From: Phylloscopus collybita
Taxonomy: Eukaryota; Chordata; Aves; Passeriformes; Phylloscopidae
Length of the DNA: 64,000 nt
Assembly (NCBI GenBank): GCA_027886175.1
Contig: JAJNNQ010000024.1
Location: 33,971,001 to 34,035,000 of the forward strand
Direction: 5' to 3'
The notes beneath the pieces are model-generated. The model was given only the letters and a program-made list of their open reading frames with translations. It was not told where the DNA came from and did not search any database. A program made the position numbers and the translations under genes. Shown piece after piece: positions 1-12,135 of the stretch (within the stretch, counting starts at the first letter, position 1; each line of letters opens with the position of its first letter).

Positions 1-1972
1 TTCCAGCAGTATGCCATGTGTAAAAGAGGCAATCATTCTTCATCTCACAAACTGACCATGCAAGAAGCAAGTGGAAATGAGGGACCTCAAAATCAGGCAG
101 CAGATAAAATGGCACTTTGTTACTGGCTGACAAGACTAGACTTCATAAATTTATTAAGACTTTATTCTGAAACATTGCCAGGTCATAGCTGTACTTAAGA
201 AACTCCATTTGTTTAGATCAATTACATCAAAAATCAGGTCCATTTAGATGCTATCTGTGCATGTGTAAAAAGAGTTGAAGCTCCCCTCCAGGTGCACAGA
301 TCAACACTGCATTGGCTTTACTGTTTACAGAAAACCATGGGTGCACCAAATCAAGTCCAAAAAGGCCACCTCCTATGTATTTTGTTCATCAAATGTGTAC
401 ATTACATGCAAACTTTCCTCTCAAGTGTCAAAGTGCCTTTGCAAAAGCAAGATATTGACTTCTGGGTTTGAAATCAATTTTTTGTTTGATGCTGGGCTGT
501 CAAGCTTTGCCTGTACATAGTCAGCAGGAGCTCTTGGTGGTTGTTTTTCCATCAGTATGCATCTGACTGGATTGAATGCCCTACAAGTAATGACTTGTTT
601 TAAAAAGGTCCAGCTCACCATCAAAGGATGATATGCAGACTTTTAACTCATAATGTTCATTACTCAATAAAAGGGAATCACAATCTAATAAAATCAAGGC
701 AGAGTATTACTGTTTACTCTCTGACAGTTTATGAAGAATTACTGTCTTTAGCACACAGGAAAGTGGAAAAAAACCCAGAGTATCTGGAAGTGTAAATTCA
801 AATAACGTATTTAAGTTGTGAAATAATTTATGGGAAACACAGGAAAGTAACTTCTACAATGCTCAGCTAAGCAAATTTTCCTGCAGCCCTGGAGACTCTG
901 AATTTTCTGCTGGACTTACTGAAAAGGAACATTTTTGACTACTGTGATACCACACACTGGAGGCAATAGTAGCCTTTGAAGTCTCAAGCTGTTGAATTGC
1001 TGGCCTTTCTGGTCTAAGCACATAAAAAAACCAAATAAACAATTCTTCATTAGACCTCCTTTCCTCTCAGAATAAAAACTGACACCCAGGTGAGATGCTG
1101 TAGTCAAACCACTTTGTGCTCTCAGCTCCTTAGGTCTAGGTTCTCCTGTTTGAAACCCAGAATTGCTACTCTCCTAATTTTCATGAAGATGCTCAAATGA
1201 GTTTGCTGTGCCATTCTGACAGCACTGATAGTTCCCGTAAGCTCCCTTACAGCCAAATGACTGAGGATAACCCACCTGCACTGCATCTGAGCAGGGTACA
1301 GCACCTTAATGGGAGGCAAGAAAATCCACTAGCCTGGAGCAAAGGATGGCACATCCATGCTCTGATTTTGAGTTGCCACAAATTACACTCATTGAATGTC
1401 CCTAAACACGTGTGTCCAGAACTTCAAAACCACCTCCTGAAGAACTGGGATCCTGCAGCTGTCTCTTTTCTAAGTAAGGGATGTACGAAATCAGTACTTC
1501 TGAAGCTATGTGCTTTTTTTTGAAGTGTTAGAAAGGTGTATTCAATTCTCCATGTTTTTCATATTGCATATGAAACCTAAAACTCATTTGTAGTCACCCA
1601 TGATATGCCAGTAGCTGTGGTTTAGCCAACTATGTCACCTAGATGATTGCTAGTCTCCTGTCCGAAACGTCCAACTTGCACAGACTCAGCAAAAGCAGCT
1701 GGGTGTCATCCCTCATGTATAAAAGGCCTGGAGAAATGGAAAAAATTCTGATTTGCTGCCCTCTCCACTGCACATTTAAGAAACACAACTGTTATTACAC
1801 CAAAGATTGTTCCTCTTGAAAGAAATGTAGTGCATTCCTCTGATGTCTGCAGTTTATTGACTTGAGGCCCCAAGGAACTCTTTGATACAGAGAGAGTTTT
1901 GCTCATTTCCCTCCATACACTCTCTCCTGTCTGTTTTGTGATCCTTTTGTACAGTAACATATGGAGACAAAT

Positions 1973-1992
1973 ATCTATCTATCTATCTATCT
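1973..1992. repeat. (ATCT)5 microsatellite
   Basis: Five perfect ATCT units in tandem, a short tetranucleotide repeat that could be polymorphic in length. Confidence 0.85.
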
Positions 1993-4572
1993 GGAACAGA
2001 TAACCACACAGTTCACCCTTGTGCAAACCAGACATGATTACTTGTATAGTTACACAAGCAAATTTCTGAATTGTTTGTGTAAAGCAGTTTGTGAAACAAA
2101 AGTACATCAGCAAAAGGTGCCTCTGGCTGCTGTAATAGCAAATAAACTCAAAATTTTGCCAGCACAGCTCCCAGATATTGTTGGCTTTTTTGTTCTTTCA
2201 TATACCTATATTAGAAAAAGCTTTGAAATATAGACCTGATCTTAGTCTGTTTCTCCATAAAAATAAAATGAATGAACAGTCTCTATTTTGCTTACGCCCT
2301 TCAAAAATCTTATCTAAACTGCAGTCACTGTTGTGACTTAGCTGTACACAAACAGACAGGACTGACAGATCCCCAGCTCCATCAGCAAAGCCGACTATTA
2401 ATAGCAGCTGAGGAAATAGTCTGTTTTATGTATTTTTTACAATGTTGTTAGCAATGGCAAACCAGAGCCCATCTTTTGCAAATATGAAGCACACAAGTTC
2501 TGTGCAGTTTGATCATGTGTCAGGACCAGGTATGTGCTCATAGTGGTCAAGGTGAAAGATTAATATCCTGCAATTTTTTTTTTTTAATTTGCTGTATTCA
2601 ATGTTAACTTGCAAGACTTGGGTCTGGATTCCCACTCAAATTGCATGTAAATCCCAGAGTCACCAGGGAGTTGCATGGCACAAACATCTGAGGTAGGGCT
2701 TTGTCCCTTTCTTTTTCATTTATATGTTACCCAGGCTTGTGAATTAATAAGTCTCTAGAAACACACAATTCCAATATTTCACAGCAAAATGCTTATGGAA
2801 TGCAACATGATGTCGTCCAACACAATGCTAATAAGCACTAATGATTTTAATTATTAATCCTTGAAAAAGAAATGGGGAGGTTTCATGTTGGCAGCAGCTG
2901 AAATAAACTAATTCAAGTCTTTGCTGGCAAATAGAGATTTTTTTCTTTCATTACTTTGGATCAACCTCCTTGCGTGCTGCCCCCCAGGTGCTACCAAACA
3001 GAGGCACTGCACAGTACAAAACTAGTTTTTCCTTTGTTATCCACTCTTTGCCCCCTCCTCCTTTTATTTTTTTCCTGCCTTTAAAGTTTTAACAAAGACA
3101 ATTCTATCAAACACCTCCAAAGCGCAACATAAACTGGTGACATCTCCACCTGACAGCTGTAACTGACAGGATGTCTGTCACAGGTATTAATACCTACATC
3201 CCCTGTCCCATTCACCACATACACAAAGCTTACTGACTTCCTCTGGTGAAAACCATGGGTGCAGATGAGTGTAAAATCTCTCTGCACAGGTGGAAAACCT
3301 TATTCTCTTTGGCACAGGAATCTGATTTGTGAGTGCTGGGCTCCATGACCTTTTCCTTCAGGTTCTATTTGACATTCTTGGAAGCACTATGGCAGACGGC
3401 TGCACTCCAAATAATTCTGAAACAGACATAAAACTTTTATATTTTTATTAACACTTGAAGAGACCACTAAAAGAAAATCAAAACTATGAATCTGTCAAGA
3501 CACCTCTCAGCAATGCTGCACTTTGTTCACAAAAGCACCATGATGGAATGGCAGTGTAGTTTATCCAGCATGTATGGTTTTCTGACTATTCATAATGCTT
3601 CCATCCCCAAAAACCTCAGTACTAATTGATACAAGCCCTTTGAAAACGTCTGAGAGGAAATATTCATGATGAGTCTCATTTACCACTTTCTTTTTATTTT
3701 CACTTCTACATTTTATATTATAAACCTGTAGTGCTTACATTACATCAACAAAACTGTAAAAACACTACACCTAAATATTAACAGATCATAAAGGCATTTA
3801 TACATGTTCTGATGTTAATTTTTCACCCTAATATTCTGAGTGTACCTTTCTATATCTCTCTGCCTTGTTACAACTAGGCAAATGCATACAAATGTACACT
3901 TTTCTACAGAGACAGAAAAAACATGTTATATTTAAAAGATTTTGATCTTTTCTTAATTCCTCCTCTTAAGTTTTGTTTCCCTTCCGTGAGCTATTGCCTT
4001 TACTGGCAGTGATGATTGCTGCCCTTCAACTTTCATCTTGGAAAATAGGCTAATTTAAAATATTCATTTTAAAACATGAAAAGGCTTCTGGTAGAACAAA
4101 ATGACTGTTTTTGTCTTTTCTGCAAAAAAAGAAGTATAAAAATTATTATTTATAATCCTAGTGCTTATTGTCATTTTCTTCAGTGCAGAGGAAATAGAGA
4201 AAAACCAGGCTACCAGGCTATTCAGCAGTTATTGTCATGTGCACAAGGCTGAAAAGGTTTGAGAGTGGCAGATCTATTTCTGCAAGTCATTCTTCATTGA
4301 CACAAGCCTACAAACTGTCCATGTGTGAAACTGTCACTGGATTATTACTGGTATCTCTACATATGCCAAGAGAGAGATTTTCAGTGCCCTAACAGACGTA
4401 AAGTATGAGCTCCCATTTCCACCACTCAGATATTTCTGGCCTTGAAAAATTCACCAGAAAAATGTTAAAATCAAGCCCCAAATTAGCAATATTAGTGCAG
4501 ATCTCAGAGCCAGGTGCTTAGGTTGTCTGACAATGTTCTTTGGGATCACAGAGCCCTGGCACTGTCTGAAGC

Positions 4573-4661
4573 CCGACACAGCTGCAGACTGCCTTAGCGC
4601 GTGGCGGCTCGAGACAGTGGCAGAGCGCTCCGATAGCGCCTTGGCACCAAGCGTGCCACTG
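4573..4661. other. CpG-rich patch with nested inverted repeats
   Basis: Nine CpG dinucleotides fall in about 80 bases, against a surrounding sequence with very few. The right part folds on paper into a three-way junction. Arm CAGTGGCA (4615-4622) pairs perfectly with TGCCACTG (4654-4661). Inside it are GCGCT (4625-4629) with AGCGC (4635-4639), and CTTG (4640-4643) with CAAG (4648-4651). No tRNA B-box, hammerhead core or other named RNA motif is seen. The function is unknown. It could be a structured RNA element, a regulatory site or a relic of a GC-rich repeat. Confidence 0.5.
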
Positions 4662-6050
4662 CAAAGTGCAGATTATCACCAAAGATCAGCTTTGTAAGGT
4701 TCTTTTCATTACTTCCTGTAAGTGCTCTTGACATTCTTTGAAGCAGTTTAGGAGAGCTTCCTAGGAAAAATGTCAAAATGAAGTAATAATTTTCTTATAA
4801 TATTGTTCAACAAATGTGAGCATGGCATTGGTTTAGAAAAGATCAGTGGCTTATGAAGATGGTGCAAACATTCACACATCTCTATATTATCAAGGGCTTT
4901 GGTGTGATCAAAACAATAAACAATAATTTCATATATGCACTGTCAGAGAACTAGAAAAACTGCTCAGTGTGGAAAGGGGATTTTTTATGACTTCCAAGTA
5001 TCTTGACAATATACATTTCAGCTATATATGAAACTTTGTTTCAAACATTGCTAGTTATTCTCTGAGCAAAACAATTTATACCTGCTTCACGCTGGAAACA
5101 CTTACTATAAAATTTATACCCCTTCTATCTCTTTTTAAACAGAACAAATGGAGTTCAGAATGAAGTTGTATTCAAATACTGCCTTGGTATTTTAGGGACA
5201 ATCTTGTTAAAGCTAGTTTAGTCTGCCACCAGCACTAACTGGCACGGCTCCAGGAGGGTGACAGAATTTTTTGGTTTAATTAAACAGATGATCACTAAGA
5301 TATATTTTATTCTGTAATTCACAAATTGTATGTGATAAAGAGGGTTTATTTTTGTTCCCTTCAATGTCCCAGAGCCTCCTCAATCCTGTAGATGAATGAT
5401 GTAGAGTTTGGAACGGACCCATCACAAACCACAAGTTGTAAATTAAACAGTGGGATGAATAACTGGCTACAGGGTTTTACAAACGCTAACAGAACACATC
5501 CTATTCAGTCTAATGTGAGGGAACTTCTTCTAAAAATACATTTCTGAAGCAGAAGTAAAACTACTTAATAACACGATTTAAATTAATAATGACTGGATAT
5601 TTTAAACTTTCAGGCTTAAATTTCACTGTATTTGTTTATGCATAGGACTTCATATTGCTCACTTTTAAGCGAAAGCACTTCACATACTTGCCAAACTGAC
5701 ATCAAGACTACAGGAAAGAATCATTTAACTCATCACTGGACAGCCACCACGCCTGCCAAAGAACAAGACAGCTGCTGCATGAAGGATGAAGCCCCGCCTC
5801 CACTGAAAACAATTGTCACACTCCTTAAGACTTCAGTAAGGCTATAATTTTACAACTCATTTTCTGAAAAAAACCCCAACCTTAATACTTGAGGGTAACT
5901 TTAATAGTGGAAACCAGGCAGAGCTTTTTTCAGTTCCAGTAATCAAACCATGACAGGGACAGATCTGTGTCTGCTGCTATGAGCCCAGCAGCCTACTTCC
6001 CTGCCAGCGTAGCCATTTGGAAAGAAACGTGCAGACGCTCCCACAGAGAT

Positions 6051-6111
6051 CCTTGATCTGCCCTTGATCTGCAGCAAAACTCCTGTATCGTCAACACTCG
6101 CCTTGATCTGC
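6051..6111. repeat. Three direct copies of CCTTGATCTGC
   Basis: The 11-mer CCTTGATCTGC occurs at 6051-6061, 6062-6072 (immediately adjacent) and 6101-6111. This looks like a small local duplication. No function is suggested. Confidence 0.7.
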
Positions 6112-7552
6112 AATGTAACTCTTGATGTCAGCAGCAGCTCTGTGCACAGTGTGGGCAGTATCTGGCTCCTAAGGAAAGTTTCAGACGCTGGGGATGCATC
6201 GAGATTAATCAGCACTTGATGCCTCACTGAAGAAAAAACTAATGAGCAGGGTTTGTGGATACAGTGAGTGAGGGAAATGCAACTGCAGCCAGAAACTAGC
6301 CAGAAAAATTACAAATGAAGCCAGAGAAGAGCAAGCATAAGGCAGGGAAACACTAGCCCTGAAAAAGGATCACTGATGGGCCAGATAGTCTTCATCTCTT
6401 CCACAGCTTTTCTTCTAAACTATCAGCTTTCATCTGGCCCATCCCTGATCTTCCCCCACCAGTGAAATCTGAAATTCACAATCTCTGCTAAGCAATACTT
6501 AAAACCAGATCTCATAATCCACATAAACCAGGAGGACTGGATGTAAAAGCTCTAATTTCCCTGCACCCCTCTCCTACCCAATCCAGTCTGTATCTACTGG
6601 AAGATTCACAGGCAAAGCACCAGACTGCTCCCTGAAGTGAACCTACAGACCCAACCAACTCTGCTGGGATCTTCAGGGCCAAGAGGTGGCCTGACCTCAT
6701 AGGAAAACTCTGGGCAGCAGGGAATGTACATTCTCCATTTATTTAAATTCACAGCAGTAATGTTGACAGTTACAACCCCCCCAAGCTTCTGTTTAATTGC
6801 ACAATGTTTATTGAAGGAGTAAAGTGATAGTCTCCCTATTTGGGTCATGGTGCTTTTAAAATAATCTATCTGGTATATACTGGGAACCAGAAACACAAAT
6901 GATAATTTTTATTGCATAGCAACTTTCATCCTAGATTTTTACAGTAATTTACAGCATTAATTAGTTAAGAACATCTGATAACAGGACTACATATTAGATG
7001 ATTATGGCTATAATTAAAGGTATTGAATGATGAAAGAAACAGAGCTCAATTTATACATGAAAATAGTGAACTCTGAAGTAACGAAAACAAAGTTGTGCAC
7101 AAAGATATGTGACTAAACACACATGAAAATACGTATTTCATTTTTCAATCCTCCTTCCATCTAGGAATTTGTATGTTTTAGCTGCCCTGCCAGCTGCTAA
7201 TAAAAGGAATGGGCATCGGTGTAATTCTCCTTATCTTTCCTTTCACAAAGGTGTCAATTTCCACAAAACTTGTAGGAATTCAGTATCTTTGAGACCTATG
7301 CTCCCCATTAAGCAGACAAAACTAGTCAACAGCTTAAAAATACAGGTAACAGGGAGTCAGGCAGACAGGCAGTACAGTTATTTAGACCTTATTTTCCTAG
7401 GAAATAGTTAAAAATGAAGGTGATTGCATTGGGGTGACAAATACAGATTATATCATGAATTACAAAACAAACTTTAACAAGTTGGCCAAAATTATTGCTT
7501 TTCCTTAGTCACACATATGCAATGGTCTTCTTTACGTAAAAGGCTACCTCTA

Positions 7553-7672
7553 TCTTGAAGAGTTCAAGAGCATTCTGGTCTAGTGGAAGGTGTGCCTGCC
7601 CATAGTAGGGGAGCTGGAGCTCAATGATCTTTAAGGTTTCCAGAAATCCAAACCACCCTGTGATTCTATAAT
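7553..7672 (+). mobile_element. CR1 LINE, 3' end fragment
   Basis: The stretch matches the CR1 3' end in order: a TTGAAGAGTTCAAGAGC block, the TTCTGGTCTAGTGGAAGGTG block, the CCTGCCCAT...GGGGAGCTGGAGCT block, GATCTTTAAGG, and a tail ending TGTGATTCTATA. It is about 120 bases long, so heavily 5'-truncated, as is usual for CR1. It is non-autonomous and has many substitutions relative to what I know of the family. Inserted in plus orientation. Confidence 0.85.
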
Positions 7673-10224
7673 TTCCACTGAGAAAAAGGAAGTAGTGACA
7701 ATCATCTTTTTGTCTTGAAGGAAGCTCCACATTTTTTAGGAATCAGTATAAAAGCTCTATTGAAGTGAGACATTACCCAAATGTCCTTCAGTGCATAAAG
7801 AACCTTCTTTTTTTTCCTCCCTGTAAAAGACTTAAGATCTTTTTAAGATAATCCACAGAAAGACAACATCCAGCTTATGGTGAGGGACTTATCCAATGAA
7901 ATGGCCTCCTCATAATGATAAAAGGTGTCAAAATTGCGGATGACACACTGGGAGTCATCCAAACTGCAGGGAGGGGTGTATCTTCCATATGCATACTACA
8001 ATCACCCAAGTTTTCAGTAACTGTACACTTTGCAGTCCAGTGGGAATCAAAAGATTCTGAAATTTTTCCCTTATTAAAGGTTTGCATCCTACCATGGGTA
8101 ATTAGCTGTTCAAAATTGAAGGATGGCAGATTAATAACACTTACACCCAAAGAGATCAAGAGGAACTTGATAACTTCCTCTCCAGGAGCATCCCTCCTTG
8201 GAGACCACTATCTCTAGCAAATCATGGAGCGATCCATGAACAAGTATTGAAAGTATTTCTACCTCTTAGCTGACTTGGAGTTGCTGATAAATACTCTGCT
8301 GACTCCAGAAGGGTCTGTACCTGTGAAGCATGCCAAACAAACAGGTATGAAAGCAAAAAGAAGGCTCTGGTTGGCATGGGACAGTATTGTGGCTCAAACA
8401 GCTGATCTTCAGAGGAAGGCAGCTATTTGAGCTGTGGACGGTTGTCCAGAAACTCTGCAAATGGCACAATGAAGATAACAGAGTGGTTTTCTGCTGGAAA
8501 ATTAGCAAAGACTCCATCTTGGTAGTGATCTGAACAGCCTTTCATAAGCTTTCATCTGCTGTACACTTGTGACACAGAAACAGAGTGTTCTGAGTGGTGG
8601 TGTGCAAGTGTACAGGCTGCCTGATGACCTGGCAGCAAATATACTCACCTGGACAAGAGAGATGGCTTCTGAAGGGTCAGTGCCACAACAGTTGGTGTCT
8701 GGTGTGGGGTATGGTGCTGCACTGGTACCTGCTGCTCAGATCTCAGCGCCAGAAGCAACTGTGGTTCAGTTCTGAGCCAGGGTCAGAGTTGTGCCAATTT
8801 GATTCCTCACAGATCTAACAAAAACACAGCTTGAGCCACAGGCACCTTTGATCAGCAGCAAGAAGGAGAATTGTGCTCCTTTACACAGAAAAATCCCAGG
8901 GTGGGTACTTAGGTTGTTTTTTATTCTTGTAGCTGTGAAGGCTTCTCTATACATGTACACACCATGTTCTTATGCTTTTCCTTAAGCACATGACCCTGCC
9001 ATTTCTGAAGACCTGCCCAGATACTGCTCTGGTACAATTTATAGAGGCAACACTCTAGGCTGGACAAGATACAACTGGAAGGAAGATTCCAGCAAGACGT
9101 AAAGAGGGAGGAAAATGAAGTGGGTGGAGCACCCAAAAAACTACCAGGCATCCTGCACAAAGTATTCCAAACCAGTAAGAGTGCACAAAACCATCAGGCA
9201 AAATCCCTGTCAAACTGTGTGAGATATTATTGGTCAAGCATCTGCTTCTACACCAACATCCAGAGAAGATGTAGGTTTTTTTTATTTTTCATTTCAAATG
9301 CTGATTTATTCTATGTGTATTCCTACGAGGCTCAGGTTTATGAAACAAATAACCTGACTGGTGGAGAAGTTTAAGCACATGGAGTAGTCATGTTCTCATC
9401 TTCTGGCATACTATTTCCTTTTTCTAATTTATGTTACTAAACTTGTCAAGAAAAGAAGACACTCTTGGCAAATCAAAATGAATGCAAAGGAGCAATCAAC
9501 AACATATATAGCCCACAAATCTTTGTACCTAGCCTCCAGCGACTAGAGGCACATTCAGGTTTAGACAGAATATCCCCAAGGATTTACACCTATAGATATA
9601 TTTAATAAACTCAGTAAAAACATGAAGTGTGAAGTAAGCACTTCATCAAAAGCTTATTTTGGTTTTCAACAAATAAGAAAATTAAAACTCCTGCTGGCCA
9701 CATGAGTCTATATGACTGGATCTTTCTTCATAGATAAAATTATTCATGTCATATTAGAGCTTGTCAGTCTGTTTAACTAGAAAAAAAAGACATATCTGTC
9801 CTAGGGGAGAGCTAAACAACTTCATTATGAAAGCTGTGAGGGAGTCACAACACATTAGGAAGAACAAATGCAGCCTGCAGTGGTTTTTCAGCTCTTTCTA
9901 CACCATTGACTCACCAGAGGAAAGTACTACTAATTACACCTACTTGCATTGATTATTTTTTTTTCTTCAGGATGGATTACCTTATCCTCCCCTACATCTA
10001 ATGATTTAAATTAGAATGAAACAGTAATGTGATGGAGGTTGGAAGTTATCTTGAAAGAAAGACATCAAACATGACATTTTTTAGAAAAGTCCTCTTTCTT
10101 TACTAACTGCCCTTCCAAAATAGGCTAAGGTTCAACTGATGTGACTTAGCAAATACTACAGTGGTATAATATACCTCACATTACAGGAAATGCCAGATAT
10201 ATTTCTTGTGGCTATATAAGGTTT
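7673..10224. other. Non-coding stretch, nothing recognised
   Basis: A 68-codon frame at 8569-8775 and a 100-codon frame at 7915-8217 are open, but neither resembles a known protein, and the flanks show no exon structure. A faint likeness to the CR1 reverse-transcriptase catalytic region at about 7915-7990 is discussed among the rejected items. Confidence 0.5.
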
Positions 10225-10322
10225 AGTGATCCAGATCTGGATCAGATTTGATCCTGTTTACACCAATGTAAATCCAAGCTAAATTCCACTGAAGCCGGGG
10301 AATTAGTTAGATCAGAATCTAG
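10225..10322. repeat. Ancient interspersed repeat, TTACACC/GTGTAAATC type
   Basis: The segment contains GATCCTGTTTACACC, AATGTAAATCC, AATTCCACTGAAGCC and ATCAGAATCTAG. These resemble a very old, partly palindromic repeat I recall as common in turtle and crocodilian genomes (CAGATTCTG ends, GTGTAAATCTGGAGTAAC core). The name of the family is not certain to me. Its left part contains an 18-bp perfect palindrome at 10227-10244. Confidence 0.4.
10227..10254. repeat. 18-bp perfect palindrome with overlapping inverted repeat
   Basis: TGATCCAGATCTGGATCA at 10227-10244 reads identically on both strands. It overlaps a second inverted repeat, GGATCA-GATT-TGATCC, at 10239-10254. It may be the decayed end of the surrounding old repeat, or a dimeric protein-binding site. 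Confidence 0.8.
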
Positions 10323-11549
10323 TTCACTAAATCATACATTATTCCATTCTTAGGCATACTCTTCTTATCTGTCTCCTCTTTTTCCTCTTACAGACCCTCC
10401 AGTTGTGCTGCAAGGTCGATGAGGATCATCTAAATCAAACTCATATGCTATGGGTCATAGAATATCTCCCCATCGTTTCTACACCAGACCCAGTCCTTTG
10501 CAATTGTGGTAGAAAAGATCAAACATTTCTGCTAATTTTTTGCTTGTTTTTCATTTGTACTGTTCCTGTGAGAACTCAGTAATTAGGAAACAACTGCCAT
10601 GGTAACATATTACACCCAAATCTGATCATAATCAAATCAGCGCCAAAATTTCTATCAAGTTCTTCTGAACAGTCAACCTCTCCCTCTACTCATACTAGAT
10701 TGTATCTCACCCACCAGTCTGGAACTTTTGTCCAACCTGCTTGTTGTGAGGTCAATCTGAGAGACAGATCTTAAAGAAAATTTCCTGACCATTTGTCAGG
10801 TTATCTGCTTCATCATTTACATGCTAGTACAGCAATCACCACTCTGCCTTTTGTTTTCCACCCCCCTCCTCTTCAAGCCTTCTCTCCAGGTAGGCACAGA
10901 TCATTCTGTGCCACCCTTGCCATTTTGTAAACAATGACAAAATACTTCTTAATTCCCAGCTCTATTCTTTGCACAGTGCATATTTTCCCATGGAATGGCT
11001 ACTATTAATCCGTTAAAATTTGAAAACTTTACATTTACATTTTCCCATTTAGTTATAATGCAGATGCAAACACAATCAAAATTCCATGAGCAACAAGGAC
11101 ACTATGAAGAGAATGAATAGTCCAGTATGGATTTAAATGAACTGATGCAGTGGCTCATCATCCTGTAACCTGACACAAAGCAGGCAGCATCAGAAGTGCT
11201 GGCAGCACGCTGAAGGATTTGAAAGGACAGGGGTGGGCAGGCACAACAAAAGCTTATCTGGATATTGCACAGAACATATAGAAGACAAGAAAGAGATCTG
11301 ATAGTCAATACATAGCACAGGAATCAATATAGGCCAAGGAAACAAATGATTGGAACTCCAAGATGCTGAAGTGTGTTGAATCCTTTGTACACTTACAGGA
11401 AGTGCATACATTACTCTCAGCCTGCTGGGAGGGCCTGCCACTGCCTGGATAAACACTTGTTCGAGGACTTTTATTTTCATCAGTGCTAGCACAAAATCAG
11501 AAAATGCAGTTTTGTATTTCTTCCTGTTTTTCTTTATCCTACCCTGCTA
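10323..11549. other. Non-coding stretch, nothing recognised
   Basis: AT-rich sequence with only short chance open frames, the longest about 100 codons at 11190-11492 on the minus strand. No repeat family or RNA gene was recognised. Confidence 0.5.
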
Positions 11550-11744
11550 AATTGGCAATAAAAAAAAAATTATTTACCCAAGCTGAGTCTGTGTTGCCTG
11601 AGACTGAAAATGCTGAGTGATCATGTTTTCCTCACCTTGACCCATGAACTTTTCACTGTATTTTCTCCCCCTGTCCTGCCAAGGAGAGGAGTGACAGAGT
11701 GTCTTGGTGGGCACCTGATAGCCAGCCGAGGTCAGCCCACCACA
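11550..11744 (+). mobile_element. Endogenous retrovirus LTR, 3' (R-U5) fragment
   Basis: The segment begins near a polyadenylation signal AATAAA (11557-11562), runs through AAGCTGAGTCTG, TTTTCTCCCCCTGTCC and TGGTGGGCACCTG, and ends GTCAGCCCACCACA with a terminal CA. I associate this order of blocks with the 3' end of avian ERV LTRs, but I cannot give the family name. The U3 promoter half was not found upstream, so this is a fragment. Its right edge abuts an antisense CR1. Confidence 0.45.
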
Positions 11745-11747
11745 CCA

Positions 11748-12135
11748 TCCAACTGAGCAACACAGATGCTGTGTAGGACCATGTCAAAGGACTTAAAGAA
11801 ACCAAGATACATTACACCAGTTACTCCTCCCTTCTCCACCAGTGTGGTTGCTGCATCACAGAAGAACACCGGATCAGTCATGTGCAATCTGTCCTTTGCA
11901 AAGCCACGTGGCTGGCTCTAATCACCTCCCTGTCATCCATATGCCTAAACGTAGCTTCCAGGAGGATATGATCCATGATCTTACCAGACACAGAAATATC
12001 TGACTGTGTGATCCTATTTTTACCCTTTTTAAAATCAGGTGTGATGTCTCCCTTTTTCTAGTCACTGGGGACTTTGCTCAACTGCCATGACTTTACAAAT
12101 ATGAGGGAAACAAGGTGAGTAACTGCATCTGCCAG
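11748..12135 (-). mobile_element. CR1 LINE, reverse-transcriptase part of ORF2, degenerate
   Basis: The reverse complement encodes, with stops and frameshifts, a stretch of the CR1 ORF2 reverse transcriptase. Around 11780-11826 the minus strand reads VMYLGFFKSFDM. The family has YLDFSKAFD here (motif A), so the catalytic aspartate is replaced by glycine. Further blocks typical of antisense CR1 follow: TTCCAGGAGGAT.TGATCCATGATCTTACC near 11958-11982, then the CTTTTT.AAATCAGG.GTGATG.T block near 12027-12047, and CAACTGCCATGACTTTACAA near 12078. A TGA lies in the same frame close to motif A, so the copy is dead. The left edge is set by the end of the LTR fragment. Confidence 0.85.

Larger units (their letters stand above)
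1..7552. other. Unique AT-rich non-coding DNA, no gene recognised
   Basis: No open frame here exceeds about 96 codons and none shows a recognisable domain, a run of plausible codons with flanking splice sites, or an RNA gene motif. The stretch contains a short (ATCT)5 tract at 1973-1992, a compact CpG-rich inverted-repeat patch at 4573-4661 and three direct repeats at 6051-6111, listed separately. It could be intronic or intergenic. If the CpG-island transcript at 42 kb is real, this lies downstream of its first exon. Confidence 0.55.

Noticed and set aside
7915..7990. Possible ancient CR1 reverse-transcriptase piece (plus strand reads VKIADDTLGV)
   Set aside because: It recalls the family's KFADDTKLGG catalytic box, but similarity stops within about 15 codons on both sides, so chance cannot be excluded.
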